IMG/VR virus record: IMGVR_UViG_3300027917_000070
Coordinates: 1 to 46,512 of that record
Strand: one strand, 5' to 3'
Source of the DNA: a virus
Length of the DNA: 46,512 bases
Position 1 is the first letter of the stretch. Each line of letters begins with the position of its first letter. A model generated the notes under the pieces. That model saw only the letters and a program-made list of their open reading frames with translations. It did not search any database and was not told the origin of the DNA. Shown here one piece after another: positions 24,018 to 29,903 of the stretch. The position numbers were made by a program, and so were the translations under genes.

Positions 24018-25496
24018 CTACCAATAATAACTTCTTTTTTTATTAGACAAGTGTTCATCTTTATAGTCTTCTGGGTGAGAAATCAAGCCCCCTTGTCTAA
24101 ATCTCATTAATGCCTGTGTAGTAGAATCCACTAAGTCATCATGATCTCCATATGGAAAAGCAGCACATTCTTCTACAACTTCTTGAGCAAACTCTTTGTC
24201 TAAAGGAGCCCAAACCATTCCAGACTCAAATATCGGAGATACAGCATTTACTCTAGAATGTTTATCATTACCTTTGGATGGAGAAAAATTTACAACAGGA
24301 ATTCCCATTTGTCTTAATTCATAAGTTAATGGTAGACCGGATGCTTTAGCCTCAACTAAAACAGTTTCAGGTTGCCAATAATCATATTGTTCTTTTGCAA
24401 CTCTTCTTAATTCAGGAAACTCTAAACGTTCTTTTAACGCATCAAGCAAAATTATATGTTGAGGATCACCTTCGTTTTCTTGAAAGATTCCCCAAGTAGT
24501 AATAGCACTAAAGTCCGCAGTTTCTTTTTTCATAAATGCAGTATCGTAAGATTGAATGACATGTTGTAATGAAGGTAAATAATCTTTATCCCAATTCTTC
24601 CACCAATCTCTTTTTAATAAAGCACCTTCTTCTGAAGTTGGGTTTTGCATATACTGTGCATTCCATTTTGCAACACCAGCAGATGCTTTTACTTTTTCTA
24701 ATTCTTCTAACTTCCAATACTCTGGCCAAACAGGTTTATCATTTGGTAAGATAGCTGGGAACTCAATAACTTCCCATTGATCTGCTTTTGCTTCTTTAGC
24801 TCCAGCATTAACTAGTTGTGCTGTTAAATCTTTGGTTGACCATCTTGTCATAACTACAACAATAGCTCCACCTGGTTGTAAACGCTGTCGTGGTCCTGAT
24901 GTATACCATTCATATGCATTATCAAATGCTGTGGGTGAATTAACATCTTGCTCTGAGTGTGGATCATCTATGATTAATAAATCAGCACCTCGTCCTGTAA
25001 CAGCACCTTGGACACCAACTGCAAAGTATTCACCACCTTTATTAGTTTCCCAACGTCCAGCTGCTTTTGAATCTTCTCTGAGTCTTGTAGCAAATAAATC
25101 TTGATACTCTTGTGAGTCAATCAATGTTTTAGCTTTTCTACCAAATCGTATTGCAAGTTCTGCTGTATGGGTTGCTTGAATAATTTTTAAATCAGGTCTA
25201 TTTCCAATCATCCACGCAGGTAAAAAATAAGAAGCAAATTCTGATTTAGTATGTCTAGGTGGCATATTGATAATTAATCTTTTACAATCTCCTTTTAAGA
25301 TTCTATTAAATGCATCTGAAATTTTTTTATGGTGGTAGCCTTCAATAAATTCAGGCCAAATATGTTTTACAAAAGATAAGAAATCAGTTCTTAATACACC
25401 TTGATTTTTTTTCTGTTCACGTTGTAAGATATCTAATTTTAATTGTCTTCTTACTTTCGGATCAGCTATTTGATTTATTTTTTCTAAACTAAGCAT
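24018..25496 (-). CDS. terL: Terminase large subunit
   Basis: A 492-residue protein. ATPase domain: adenine/Walker A-like 'MPPRHTKSE' (78-86), 'GVQGAVTGRGADLLIIDDPH' with Walker B D177-D178, coupling motif 'MTRWS' downstream. Nuclease domain: 'SYDTAF' (about 324-329), 'LVEAKASG' and 'DDLVDSTTQAL', the RNase H-type acidic triad. Drives DNA into the head and cuts at the end of packaging. No ATP-binding residue is missing. The partner small subunit is coded about 4.4 kb away on the other strand, which is not the usual adjacency. Upstream sequence holds a 50-base direct repeat that may be a packaging site. Confidence 0.93.
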   Translation of the reverse strand: MLSLEKINQIADPKVRRQLKLDILQREQKKNQGVLRTDFLSFVKHIWPEFIEGYHHKKISDAFNRILKGDCKRLIINMPPRHTKSEFASYFLPAWMIGNRPDLKIIQATHTAELAIRFGRKAKTLIDSQEYQDLFATRLREDSKAAGRWETNKGGEYFAVGVQGAVTGRGADLLIIDDPHSEQDVNSPTAFDNAYEWYTSGPRQRLQPGGAIVVVMTRWSTKDLTAQLVNAGAKEAKADQWEVIEFPAILPNDKPVWPEYWKLEELEKVKASAGVAKWNAQYMQNPTSEEGALLKRDWWKNWDKDYLPSLQHVIQSYDTAFMKKETADFSAITTWGIFQENEGDPQHIILLDALKERLEFPELRRVAKEQYDYWQPETVLVEAKASGLPLTYELRQMGIPVVNFSPSKGNDKHSRVNAVSPIFESGMVWAPLDKEFAQEVVEECAAFPYGDHDDLVDSTTQALMRFRQGGLISHPEDYKDEHLSNKKRSYYW

Positions 25497-25525
25497 AATA
25501 TTAATTATGGTACCTAAACAATTTT

Positions 25526-25574
25526 TTTACCCCTCCCCCCTCTTTGAAAAAAAGTAGATTTGGATTTGTCCAGG
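25526..25574. repeat. Imperfect direct repeat, copy 1, upstream of terL
   Basis: Shares with copy 2 (25647-25697) the order: TTTACCCCTC, C-rich run, CTCTT, GAAAAAAAG, then (T/C)TGGAT(T/C)TG and a closing GG. The two copies are about 120 bases apart. No gene is visible between the terminase start and 25794. Possible protein-binding or packaging-recognition site. Confidence 0.6.
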
Positions 25575-25646
25575 TTAAAAACTATTCTATACCATTCTCT
25601 GTGTAAATCCAAGTCTAAAGGATATACTTAGGATCCCTATATTTCG

Positions 25647-25697
25647 TTTACCCCTCTCCCCCCTCTTCGAAAAAAAGCTAATCTGGATCTGGTCTGG
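25647..25697. repeat. Imperfect direct repeat, copy 2, upstream of terL
   Basis: Second copy of the repeat at 25526-25574, with one extra T in the C-rich run (TTTACCCCTCTCC) and point changes later. Runs into the GC-rich repeat at 25707. The 25497-25794 stretch holds these two repeats, the GC-rich repeat copy 1 and a 12-bp hairpin, and no credible gene. Confidence 0.6.
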
Positions 25698-25706
25698 TAC
25701 CTCTAT

Positions 25707-25724
25707 GGGTGGGACCCGCCCACA
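25707..25724. repeat. GC-rich repeat GGGTGGGACCCGCCCACA, copy 1
   Basis: First of five copies of GGGTGGGRCCCGCCCACA in 25.7-29.1 kb. Contains the inverted pair GTGGG / CCCAC. Lies between the terminase and the small zinc protein gene. Confidence 0.75.
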
Positions 25725-25751
25725 TGCACTCCCCATGACCTGCGACACTTT

Positions 25752-25779
25752 GTCGCACCACTAGATGTAGTGGTGCGAC
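25752..25779. other. Perfect 12-bp-stem hairpin with nested TGCGACA palindrome
   Basis: GTCGCACCACTA-GATG-TAGTGGTGCGAC, twelve perfect pairs. Beside it, TGCGACA-CTT-TGTCGCA (25741-25757) is a second perfect palindrome that shares the left arm, so two alternative structures are possible. No T-run follows on the minus strand, so it is not a simple terminator for the gene above. Confidence 0.7.
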
Positions 25780-25794
25780 GTTATGACATATTGA

Positions 25795-25977
25795 CTAGCC
25801 CATGCAGTCCTTACAGTAGCCACGTTTCCATGACCACGAATCAGGGCGCACAGTCTGACTACACCCACGACAAGTGTTCGTTATCAAGCAATGCTCGTGT
25901 GCCTTGGTCTTAGCTTCTTTCTTACTTAGACCTTGGCTCACGTACTCTTGAACCTTTATATCAACCAATGTTCCCAT
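25795..25977 (-). CDS. Small zinc-finger-like protein
   Basis: A 60-residue protein. N-terminal helix with 'GLSKKEAKTKAHEHC', then C36-x-x-C39 and C55-x-x-C58 (CRGC...CKDC), a treble-clef or ribbon-type zinc site. Start ATG at 25977; GAGG lies about ten bases upstream. It is the second gene of a two-gene operon from the promoter at 26261-26289. Function unknown; may bind DNA or another protein. Confidence 0.6.
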   Translation of the reverse strand: MGTLVDIKVQEYVSQGLSKKEAKTKAHEHCLITNTCRGCSQTVRPDSWSWKRGYCKDCMG

Positions 25978-25979
25978 TG

Positions 25980-26234
25980 TTATTGTACCTCGGGAAATGG
26001 CAATTCTAATTGAGAGTAATTAAAGTTTTCATCTTTTGTAATTACGTTCTCTCTTTTTAATAGTAATGGCTCCTGAACCGATACAGATAGATAAGTAATA
26101 TCCTTTTCACTGTTAGCTAAAGTATAACCTCTAACTTTATCCAGTGCCATGTCCTTATCTTCTGTTTGATCGTGAACAGAAAAATACTTTGATTTGTCGC
26201 TGTATGTTTTTTGTCTTATTATTAAGTATGTCAT
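25980..26234 (-). CDS. Unknown protein, first gene after the operator-promoter
   Basis: An 84-residue protein (MTYLIIRQKTYSDKSKYFSV...), probably beta-rich, without cysteines or membrane segments. It has AAAGGA six bases before the ATG and lies directly downstream of the promoter and palindrome at 26251-26289, so it is under tight control. Function unknown; could be the first gene of a small regulatory operon with the zinc protein. Confidence 0.6.
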   Translation of the reverse strand: MTYLIIRQKTYSDKSKYFSVHDQTEDKDMALDKVRGYTLANSEKDITYLSVSVQEPLLLKRENVITKDENFNYSQLELPFPEVQ

Positions 26235-26250
26235 TTTATCCTTTCGTTTG

Positions 26251-26279
26251 TTATGGGATATTTATATAATATCCCATAA
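26251..26279. promoter_or_regulatory. Operator palindrome over the 26.27 kb promoter
   Basis: TTATGGGATATT-TATAT-AATATCCCATAA: two perfect 12-base arms around five bases. It covers the -10 box and most of the spacer of the minus-strand promoter, so a dimeric repressor bound here would block it. One arm (TTATGGGATATT) recurs at 28582-28593. Confidence 0.75.
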
Positions 26280-26289
26280 ACATTGTCAA
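26261..26289 (-). promoter_or_regulatory. Sigma70-type promoter for the 25.8-26.2 kb operon
   Basis: Minus strand: TTGACA (26289-26284), 17-base spacer, TATAAA (26266-26261), aimed at the gene starting at 26234. The -35 box is perfect; the -10 box matches five of six. It also lies under a 29-base operator palindrome. Confidence 0.85.
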
Positions 26290-26296
26290 TTGTTAT

Positions 26297-26866
26297 TTAG
26301 TCTTTTTTTAAATGAGGTAAAGCGGTTAAATCTTGGTTCCACTTCAACCCAATCTTCTCACTGATACTATTTAAAGAAATAGCCAAAGTGTCTGGTGTCC
26401 CTGCTTCCATAACAGTATCAATTGCTTTTTCTTCTAGGTCTTTTAGCAATTTAAGTCTGGCTCCCTCTGGTCTTCGTTCTATTTCTTTTTCAGCTTGATT
26501 TGAAGCCCAACTTCTTAATTGCTCTTCACAATCAGATAATGACAATTTATTATCACTATCATAACCATAGCTTCTTTCACTTTTTCGTCTGAAGCTATAA
26601 CCAAGTTCAGCGTCTTTTGGTTTTTTCTGTTCAAAGAAAGTTAGAGCTGTTGCCCTAGCGTCTTCTAACATTTTTTCAGCTAATCTAAATTTATTGATGA
26701 TCTTATCAGCACCAATTTTTTTAGACAACTTTGCAACAGCAATATCTGTTGCTTTTGTTTTAAACTGTTTTACTAACAGTTCCTGATCTTCAATCAGTGG
26801 TCTAAATTGTCTTCTCACTTTACCTTGAAAGTGTTCCAACTGATACTTTGTCATTGCTTTTGTCAT
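26297..26866 (-). CDS. Unknown charged helical protein
   Basis: A 189-residue protein starting MTKAMTKYQLEHFQGKVRRQ. The ATG at 26866 has AAGGAG seven bases before it; the longer reading upstream would use TTG. Highly charged, helical throughout ('KLSKKIGADKIINKFRLAEKM', cut here, and 'QAEKEIERRPEGARLKLLKDL'), no cysteine pattern or membrane segment. I recognise no domain. It faces the plus-strand accessory genes across a 211-base divergent gap. Confidence 0.65.
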   Translation of the reverse strand: MTKAMTKYQLEHFQGKVRRQFRPLIEDQELLVKQFKTKATDIAVAKLSKKIGADKIINKFRLAEKMLEDARATALTFFEQKKPKDAELGYSFRRKSERSYGYDSDNKLSLSDCEEQLRSWASNQAEKEIERRPEGARLKLLKDLEEKAIDTVMEAGTPDTLAISLNSISEKIGLKWNQDLTALPHLKKD

Positions 26867-26957
26867 ATTGTACTCCTTGTTTGTTTGTTTCAATAAAACT
26901 ACTACGCTTGAGTTCTAATTGACATTTGACAAATTGTCGCAGTTTTGTTTTTTTTAT

Positions 26958-26975
26958 GGGTGGGGCCCGCCCACA
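26958..26975. repeat. GC-rich repeat GGGTGGGGCCCGCCCACA, copy 2
   Basis: Copy in the divergent gap between 26866 and 27078. It is followed by AAGCTCTTCTCT, identical to the sequence after copy 3, so these two copies share about 30 bases. A T-run precedes both. The 26867-27077 gap also holds tandem TTGACA-like boxes and TGTCGCA/TGCGACA motifs. Confidence 0.75.
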
Positions 26976-27077
26976 AGCTCTTCTCTTCTTGTCAAGCTGT
27001 TATATTGTCGCAGGTAATTAGGTGCGACATTCTGCGTGATGTTTATATTGCCTCTTAAGGGTTAACTTAAAACCATT

Positions 27078-27257
27078 ATGGAAAAAACAATTATAGTAAA
27101 TATAAAAAATGTTTGGGGAGTTGAGCGAATATATCCAGCTTGTAAAGTCTCAAATATTTTAATTGATCTAATGCCTACTAAAACTTTTAGTCGGGATGAT
27201 TTAGAAACAATTAAAAAACTTGGTTATGAAATTATAACCGAGGCACAAAAACTTTAA
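27078..27257 (+). CDS. Small unknown protein on the plus strand
   Basis: A 59-residue protein, MEKTIIVNIKNVWGVERIYP..., ending ITEAQKL. The style 'VKNV.G.e.iYPac..a..l..l..tktfs...L..Ik.LGyei' recurs in small proteins of marine phages with no assigned function. No clear Shine-Dalgarno. It lies between repeat copy 2 and the candidate RNA. Confidence 0.6.
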   Translation: MEKTIIVNIKNVWGVERIYPACKVSNILIDLMPTKTFSRDDLETIKKLGYEIITEAQKL

Positions 27258-27286
27258 AAATTAAGGTGCGACAGTTTGCGCGTTGA

Positions 27287-27315
27287 TTGATAAATTGGTT
27301 GTGGTAATTTAGATT
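27287..27315 (+). promoter_or_regulatory. Possible promoter for the candidate RNA
   Basis: TTGATA (27287-27292), 17-base spacer, TAGATT (27310-27315): five and four of six consensus matches. Transcription would start near 27322, at the foot of the first hairpin of the candidate RNA. Confidence 0.45.
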
Positions 27316-27321
27316 TAATCA

Positions 27322-27537
27322 GTGAGATTGTCTTAAAATAAAATCTCAGTCGCGAGGTTGCTTGCTTGTGCACGAGCTAAGTAGGTTGCTCACTGGTTAG
27401 GTGATACAGCAATCCTGTAATCGCGAGAGTGATGCTAAAATACTGTGACCCTCGTTCTGATATGGCTTCATGGGGTTAATTCTGAAGATATCAAATAATG
27501 GCGGAAAGAGACTAAAGGCTCATCCGCCATTTTTTTT
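27322..27537 (+). ncRNA. Candidate structured non-coding RNA of about 215 bases
   Basis: No reading frame with a start codon spans this stretch, but it folds well by eye. Helices: TGAGATT/AATCTCA (27323-27348); GCTTG-TGCA-CGAGC (27364-27377); AGGTTGCT / AGCAATCCT with one bulge around a TCAC/GTGA inner stem (27384-27416); TCGCGA at 27350 able to pair with TCGCGA at 27421, closing the previous two; GATAT-GG-CTTCA / TGAAG-ATATC (27459-27492); then a terminator stem AATGGCGGA / TCCGCCATT with T-tract. A promoter-like box lies in place. It is not a tRNA, and I do not see tmRNA or RNase P motifs. Function unknown; candidates are a regulatory RNA, a decoy RNA or a known marine RNA motif. Confidence 0.6.
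27497..27537 (+). terminator. Intrinsic terminator of the candidate RNA
   Basis: AATGGCGGA (27497-27505) pairs perfectly with TCCGCCATT (27523-27531), followed by a run of eight T. The 17-base loop is long but contains its own GAGACTAAAGGCTC element. Confidence 0.85.
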
Positions 27538-27552
27538 GAGCGCTTTTTTTTA

Positions 27553-27570
27553 GGGTGGGGCCCGCCCACA
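27553..27570. repeat. GC-rich repeat GGGTGGGGCCCGCCCACA, copy 3
   Basis: Third copy, 15 bases after the RNA terminator and upstream of the GP88-like gene; followed by AAGCTCTTCTCT as in copy 2. Confidence 0.75.
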
Positions 27571-27636
27571 AGCTCTTCTCTCCCTGCGACACTTTGGCCA
27601 ATGTTCACGGCTCAAGGACCATGCTACACCAGCTTT

Positions 27637-28251
27637 ATGAATAAAAAACAATTAAAAGAAATTACGGGCTCATTAAGTAAACCATCAAAGATGCCGGGCT
27701 TCAGCTACGGCCTACCGGCTTGGGAATGCAAAACAGGATCCAAGCTTGCAAAAATTCCTGGCACGGTGTGCCACGGCTGCTATGCTTTAAAAGGTTTTTA
27801 TGCAATGTATAACTCAGTTAAAAAAGCTCAGTATACTAGATTAAAAGGTATTACCAACCCGCTATGGGTTCGAGCTATGGCAACTCAAATTAACTCTAAA
27901 AAAGTTAAATTTTTTAGATGGCACGATGCCGGAGACATTCAGAGCATTAAACACTTATTAAAAATTTTCAAAGTTTGTAAGTTAACGCCAACCATTAAAC
28001 ACTGGATGCCAACTAAAGAAGCTCAGTTTTTAAAACATATTCCAAAAGATAGAGTTCCAAAAAATTTGATCATTCGTCTATCAGGAACGAACGTTGATGG
28101 GCCCGCTGGTAAGTTCTGGCCCTGGAGCTCAACAGTCACAACAGACTCAAAGAAGGCAACATGTCCAGCGCCTAAGCAAGGCGGAAAATGTCTAGATTGT
28201 AGAAGCTGCTGGAGCAAAAAGATTAAAAATATAACCTACTTAAAACACTAA
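27637..28251 (+). CDS. GP88-family cysteine-rich protein
   Basis: A 204-residue protein with the GP88 (gene 88 protein) layout: 'LSKPSKMPGFSYGLPAWECK' (13-32), 'PGTVCHGCYALKGFY' (41-55), 'FFRWHDAGDIQS' (92-103), and a C-terminal cysteine group C176, C185, C188, C191 (CPAPKQGGKCLDCRSCW). Together with C31, C45 and C48 this could form a metal or iron-sulfur site. Function of the family is unknown. I use the ATG at 27637, where the conserved 'MNKKQLKEITGSLSKPSK' part starts; an in-frame ATG at 27601 is possible. Its TAA overlaps the next ATG. Confidence 0.75.
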   Translation: MNKKQLKEITGSLSKPSKMPGFSYGLPAWECKTGSKLAKIPGTVCHGCYALKGFYAMYNSVKKAQYTRLKGITNPLWVRAMATQINSKKVKFFRWHDAGDIQSIKHLLKIFKVCKLTPTIKHWMPTKEAQFLKHIPKDRVPKNLIIRLSGTNVDGPAGKFWPWSSTVTTDSKKATCPAPKQGGKCLDCRSCWSKKIKNITYLKH

Positions 28252-28430
28252 TGACAATCGAACAATTAAAAAAATTAATGAAGGATCTAGGCGCAAGCGA
28301 AGAGACCACAAGCGAAGGTTTTACTTTTATTGAGCTATGTCCACAAGCATCTAAATCTTGCCATCCAACTGGCTGGCCAAAGGGTAATCCTAAATGGACC
28401 AAGCCACAAGCAACAAGCGATGACAAGTAA
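28251..28430 (+). CDS. Small unknown protein after the GP88-like gene
   Basis: A 59-residue protein (MTIEQLKKLMKDLGASEETT...) that shares one base with the GP88-like stop (TAATG). The middle 'SEGFTFIELCPQASKSCHPT' has two cysteines; the end is Lys/Pro/Gln-rich and made by ACAAGC-type repeats in the DNA. Function unknown; coupling suggests it works with the GP88-like protein. Confidence 0.6.
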   Translation: MTIEQLKKLMKDLGASEETTSEGFTFIELCPQASKSCHPTGWPKGNPKWTKPQATSDDK

Positions 28431-28446
28431 CAAGCATAGTTTTTTT

Positions 28447-28464
28447 GGGTGGGGCCCGCCCACA
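28447..28464. repeat. GC-rich repeat GGGTGGGGCCCGCCCACA, copy 4
   Basis: Fourth copy, after a T-run and 16 bases past the previous stop codon. The 28431-28627 gap also contains a perfect GCGACAA-A-TTGTCGC palindrome (28480-28494), repeated CACAGGC units and a half-site of the 26.25 kb operator. Confidence 0.75.
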
Positions 28465-28581
28465 AGCACACAGCAGGCTGCGACAAATTGTCGCGCGACA
28501 CTTGGTCATATTGACAGGCATATTGTCGCATGGGCCGTGGCACAAGGCCACAGGCACAGGCGCCTTAATTCTGCCTCATTG

Positions 28582-28593
28582 TTATGGGATATT
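28582..28593. promoter_or_regulatory. Half-site of the 26.25 kb operator
   Basis: TTATGGGATATT, identical to one arm of the palindrome at 26251-26279, 35 bases upstream of the plus-strand gene at 28628. A weak -10-like TATTGT overlaps it. May put that gene under the same repressor. Confidence 0.5.
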
Positions 28594-28627
28594 GTAGGAT
28601 GTCAAACTAACAACAACGGAGGTACAA

Positions 28628-28987
28628 ATGGCATTAAATTACGACTACAGAAAAATCGACGTCAGCAGCTGGAGCAAAGAGGATCATCAAATTGCTCACG
28701 GATTTTGCTGGACGATGATGGCTGTGGAGATGCAGTATGTTACAGAAGAAAACTGGAAAGAAATTTTATTCCGGATCTTATATTTACAAAAAATTGGACA
28801 TGGACCTTGGACCGACGACCAGGAACCAAAGACCATCATTGGCTGGCTGAAAAAGCTTATTGGTTATGGAACCAATGTTGGAGAAAAATCCAGAGCAAAG
28901 TGGCTGCGTCATCGAACCAATTATTTAGCCTCAGATGTGGAAAACAACATCGAGTATACTTTCAAAGAACTAGAGTTGCAGGAATAG
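28628..28987 (+). CDS. Unknown protein with own terminator
   Basis: A 119-residue protein starting MALNYDYRKIDVSSWSKEDH, rich in Trp, Tyr and charged residues: 'FCWTMMAVEMQYVTEENWKE' and 'IIGWLKKLIGYGTNVGEKSR'. Excellent Shine-Dalgarno (GGAGG, six bases before the ATG) and an intrinsic terminator 14 bases after the stop make it a real single-gene transcript. No domain recognised. A longer frame on the same strand that covers it is only a composition artefact. Confidence 0.7.
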   Translation: MALNYDYRKIDVSSWSKEDHQIAHGFCWTMMAVEMQYVTEENWKEILFRILYLQKIGHGPWTDDQEPKTIIGWLKKLIGYGTNVGEKSRAKWLRHRTNYLASDVENNIEYTFKELELQE

Positions 28988-29000
28988 TTTCAACCTCTGG

Positions 29001-29029
29001 CCCGGGCGAGCAATCGCCCGGGTTTTTTT
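29001..29029 (+). terminator. Intrinsic terminator with GCAA tetraloop
   Basis: CCCGGGCGA-GCAA-TCGCCCGGG and then seven T. Nine perfect GC-rich pairs closed by a GNRA loop. Ends the 28628-28987 transcript. Its inner part (GGGCGA-GCAA-TCGCCC) recurs at 42237-42260. Confidence 0.95.
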
Positions 29030-29095
29030 ATGCCTGGATAATGGATAATAGGAAAAAGGCACAGGCTTAAAGGAACAAGCCACAGGCAACAGGCA

Positions 29096-29113
29096 GGGTG
29101 GGACCCGCCCACA
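29096..29113. repeat. GC-rich repeat GGGTGGGACCCGCCCACA, copy 5
   Basis: Fifth copy, in the gap after the terminator, with ACAGGC units before and after it. Carries A at the variable position, as copy 1. Confidence 0.75.
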
Positions 29114-29129
29114 GGCGCTCGGCGCGTCG

Positions 29130-29498
29130 TTATGTCACATTGACAAGAATCTTTTTTATCTCTTCCCAACCCGTGGCTCTCGGTTCAAGGACCACGCCCC
29201 GTGTTTTTAATTCTAGGATATCTTTACCGTCATAAAGTATTACGGCACAAGGACCGAGGACTTTTGCAAGTACAAATGTCTTAGCTGGATGCCTAACATG
29301 GAAGCTTATTTGGTGTGGTGAGAAGGTCAATTTTTTACCCTTAGTTACTTTCAATTCGATAGTGAAAAAAGTTTGTTTTTTATTGAAACATAATAAGTCT
29401 GGAACGCCTGCAGAGGCCCAACTCTCTAGTCTTGTAAAGGAAATTTCAGGTAGTTTATTCTTAACTTCTAGCCAAAATTTTGATTCTAATTTAGCCAA
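29130..29498 (-). CDS. VRR-NUC-type nuclease
   Basis: A 122-residue PD-(D/E)XK nuclease of the VRR-NUC type. Active site: 'GVPDLLCF' with D34, then E48-L-K50 (TIELKV), and Q63 (SPHQISFH). E5 near the start (KLESKFW) may be the fourth acidic residue. Such stand-alone domains act as structure-specific endonucleases on branched DNA and serve in phage replication or recombination. Starts at 29498; lies 21 bases from the preceding gene. Confidence 0.85.
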   Translation of the reverse strand: MAKLESKFWLEVKNKLPEISFTRLESWASAGVPDLLCFNKKQTFFTIELKVTKGKKLTFSPHQISFHVRHPAKTFVLAKVLGPCAVILYDGKDILELKTRGVVLEPRATGWEEIKKILVNVT

Positions 29499-29519
29499 GT
29501 TTTTACCGTAAGGAAGTCT

Positions 29520-29744
29520 TTATAATTTCTTAGTAACTTTACCCATATTCCATTGTTCAGGTTGGATAGTTATTACTAATCTATGCGTTTCTCTAACACC
29601 AATTAATTTATTTTCCATTAACTGAACACCTTTGATATCGTAGAATTCTCCATTGGGAAGCACCACTTGAACTCTAGCGTCTTGAACTACTGGTGAAGTA
29701 AAAAATTTATCTAGGATTTGTCTGAAAAGTCTACCTGTAATCAT
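29520..29744 (-). CDS. Small conserved unknown protein
   Basis: A 74-residue protein: 'DARVQVVLPNGEFYDIKGVQ' and 'NKLIGVRETHRLVITIQPEQ', a short beta-type domain often seen in phage genomes without assigned function. AAGGAAG precedes the ATG. First gene after the minus-strand promoter at 29870-29898. Confidence 0.65.
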   Translation of the reverse strand: MITGRLFRQILDKFFTSPVVQDARVQVVLPNGEFYDIKGVQLMENKLIGVRETHRLVITIQPEQWNMGKVTKKL

Positions 29745-29762
29745 GTCTTCCTTAAAGTTTGA

Positions 29763-29822
29763 CCTGGGGCCCAGTATCTATAGGTTTCGCGTAGCTAAGC
29801 CTATTCGTAAGCCGACCCCAGG
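29763..29822. other. Structured element between divergent genes, next to terS
   Basis: Outer arms CCTGGGG (29763-29769) and CCCCAGG (29816-29822) enclose an inner ATAGG / CCTAT stem (29780-29804). Sixty bases that could form an RNA leader on the minus-strand transcript or a DNA site read by the small terminase. No protein is coded here on either strand with good support. Confidence 0.5.
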
Positions 29823-29865
29823 ATGAAAAACAAACATTCAACAAAACGGAGTACGTATTGTTGTG

Positions 29866-29898
29866 TTGACATATACTATTTCTTACGTTATTTGTCAA
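29866..29898. promoter_or_regulatory. Back-to-back promoters sharing one 33-base site
   Basis: TTGACA (29866-29871) and TGTCAA (29893-29898) face each other. Minus: TTGACA, 17 bases, TATATG (29875-29870), toward the gene at 29744. Plus: TTGACA, 17 bases, TATTTG (29889-29894), toward terS at 29904, weaker and leaving almost no leader. Confidence 0.6.
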
Positions 29899-29903
29899 GC
29901 ACT

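Noticed and set aside
27322-27537. tmRNA, RNase P RNA or a tRNA
   Set aside because: No tRNA-like ends with CCA, no GAGGAAAGUCC-type core and no tag reading frame were seen.
28223-29070. Long frames on both strands across 28.2-29.1 kb
   Set aside because: They cross a perfect terminator, repeats and a better-supported gene at 28628-28987; translations lack family-like patterns.
25700-29115. A CRISPR array
   Set aside because: The five GC-rich repeats are spaced irregularly by hundreds of bases with genes between them, and no cas-type gene is present.
29823-29903. An N-terminal extension of the small terminase
   Set aside because: The extra 27 residues (Thr/Cys/Tyr-rich) do not fit the family and contain the TTGACA...TGTCAA promoter site; the conserved part begins at MGLPKKLTEKQ.
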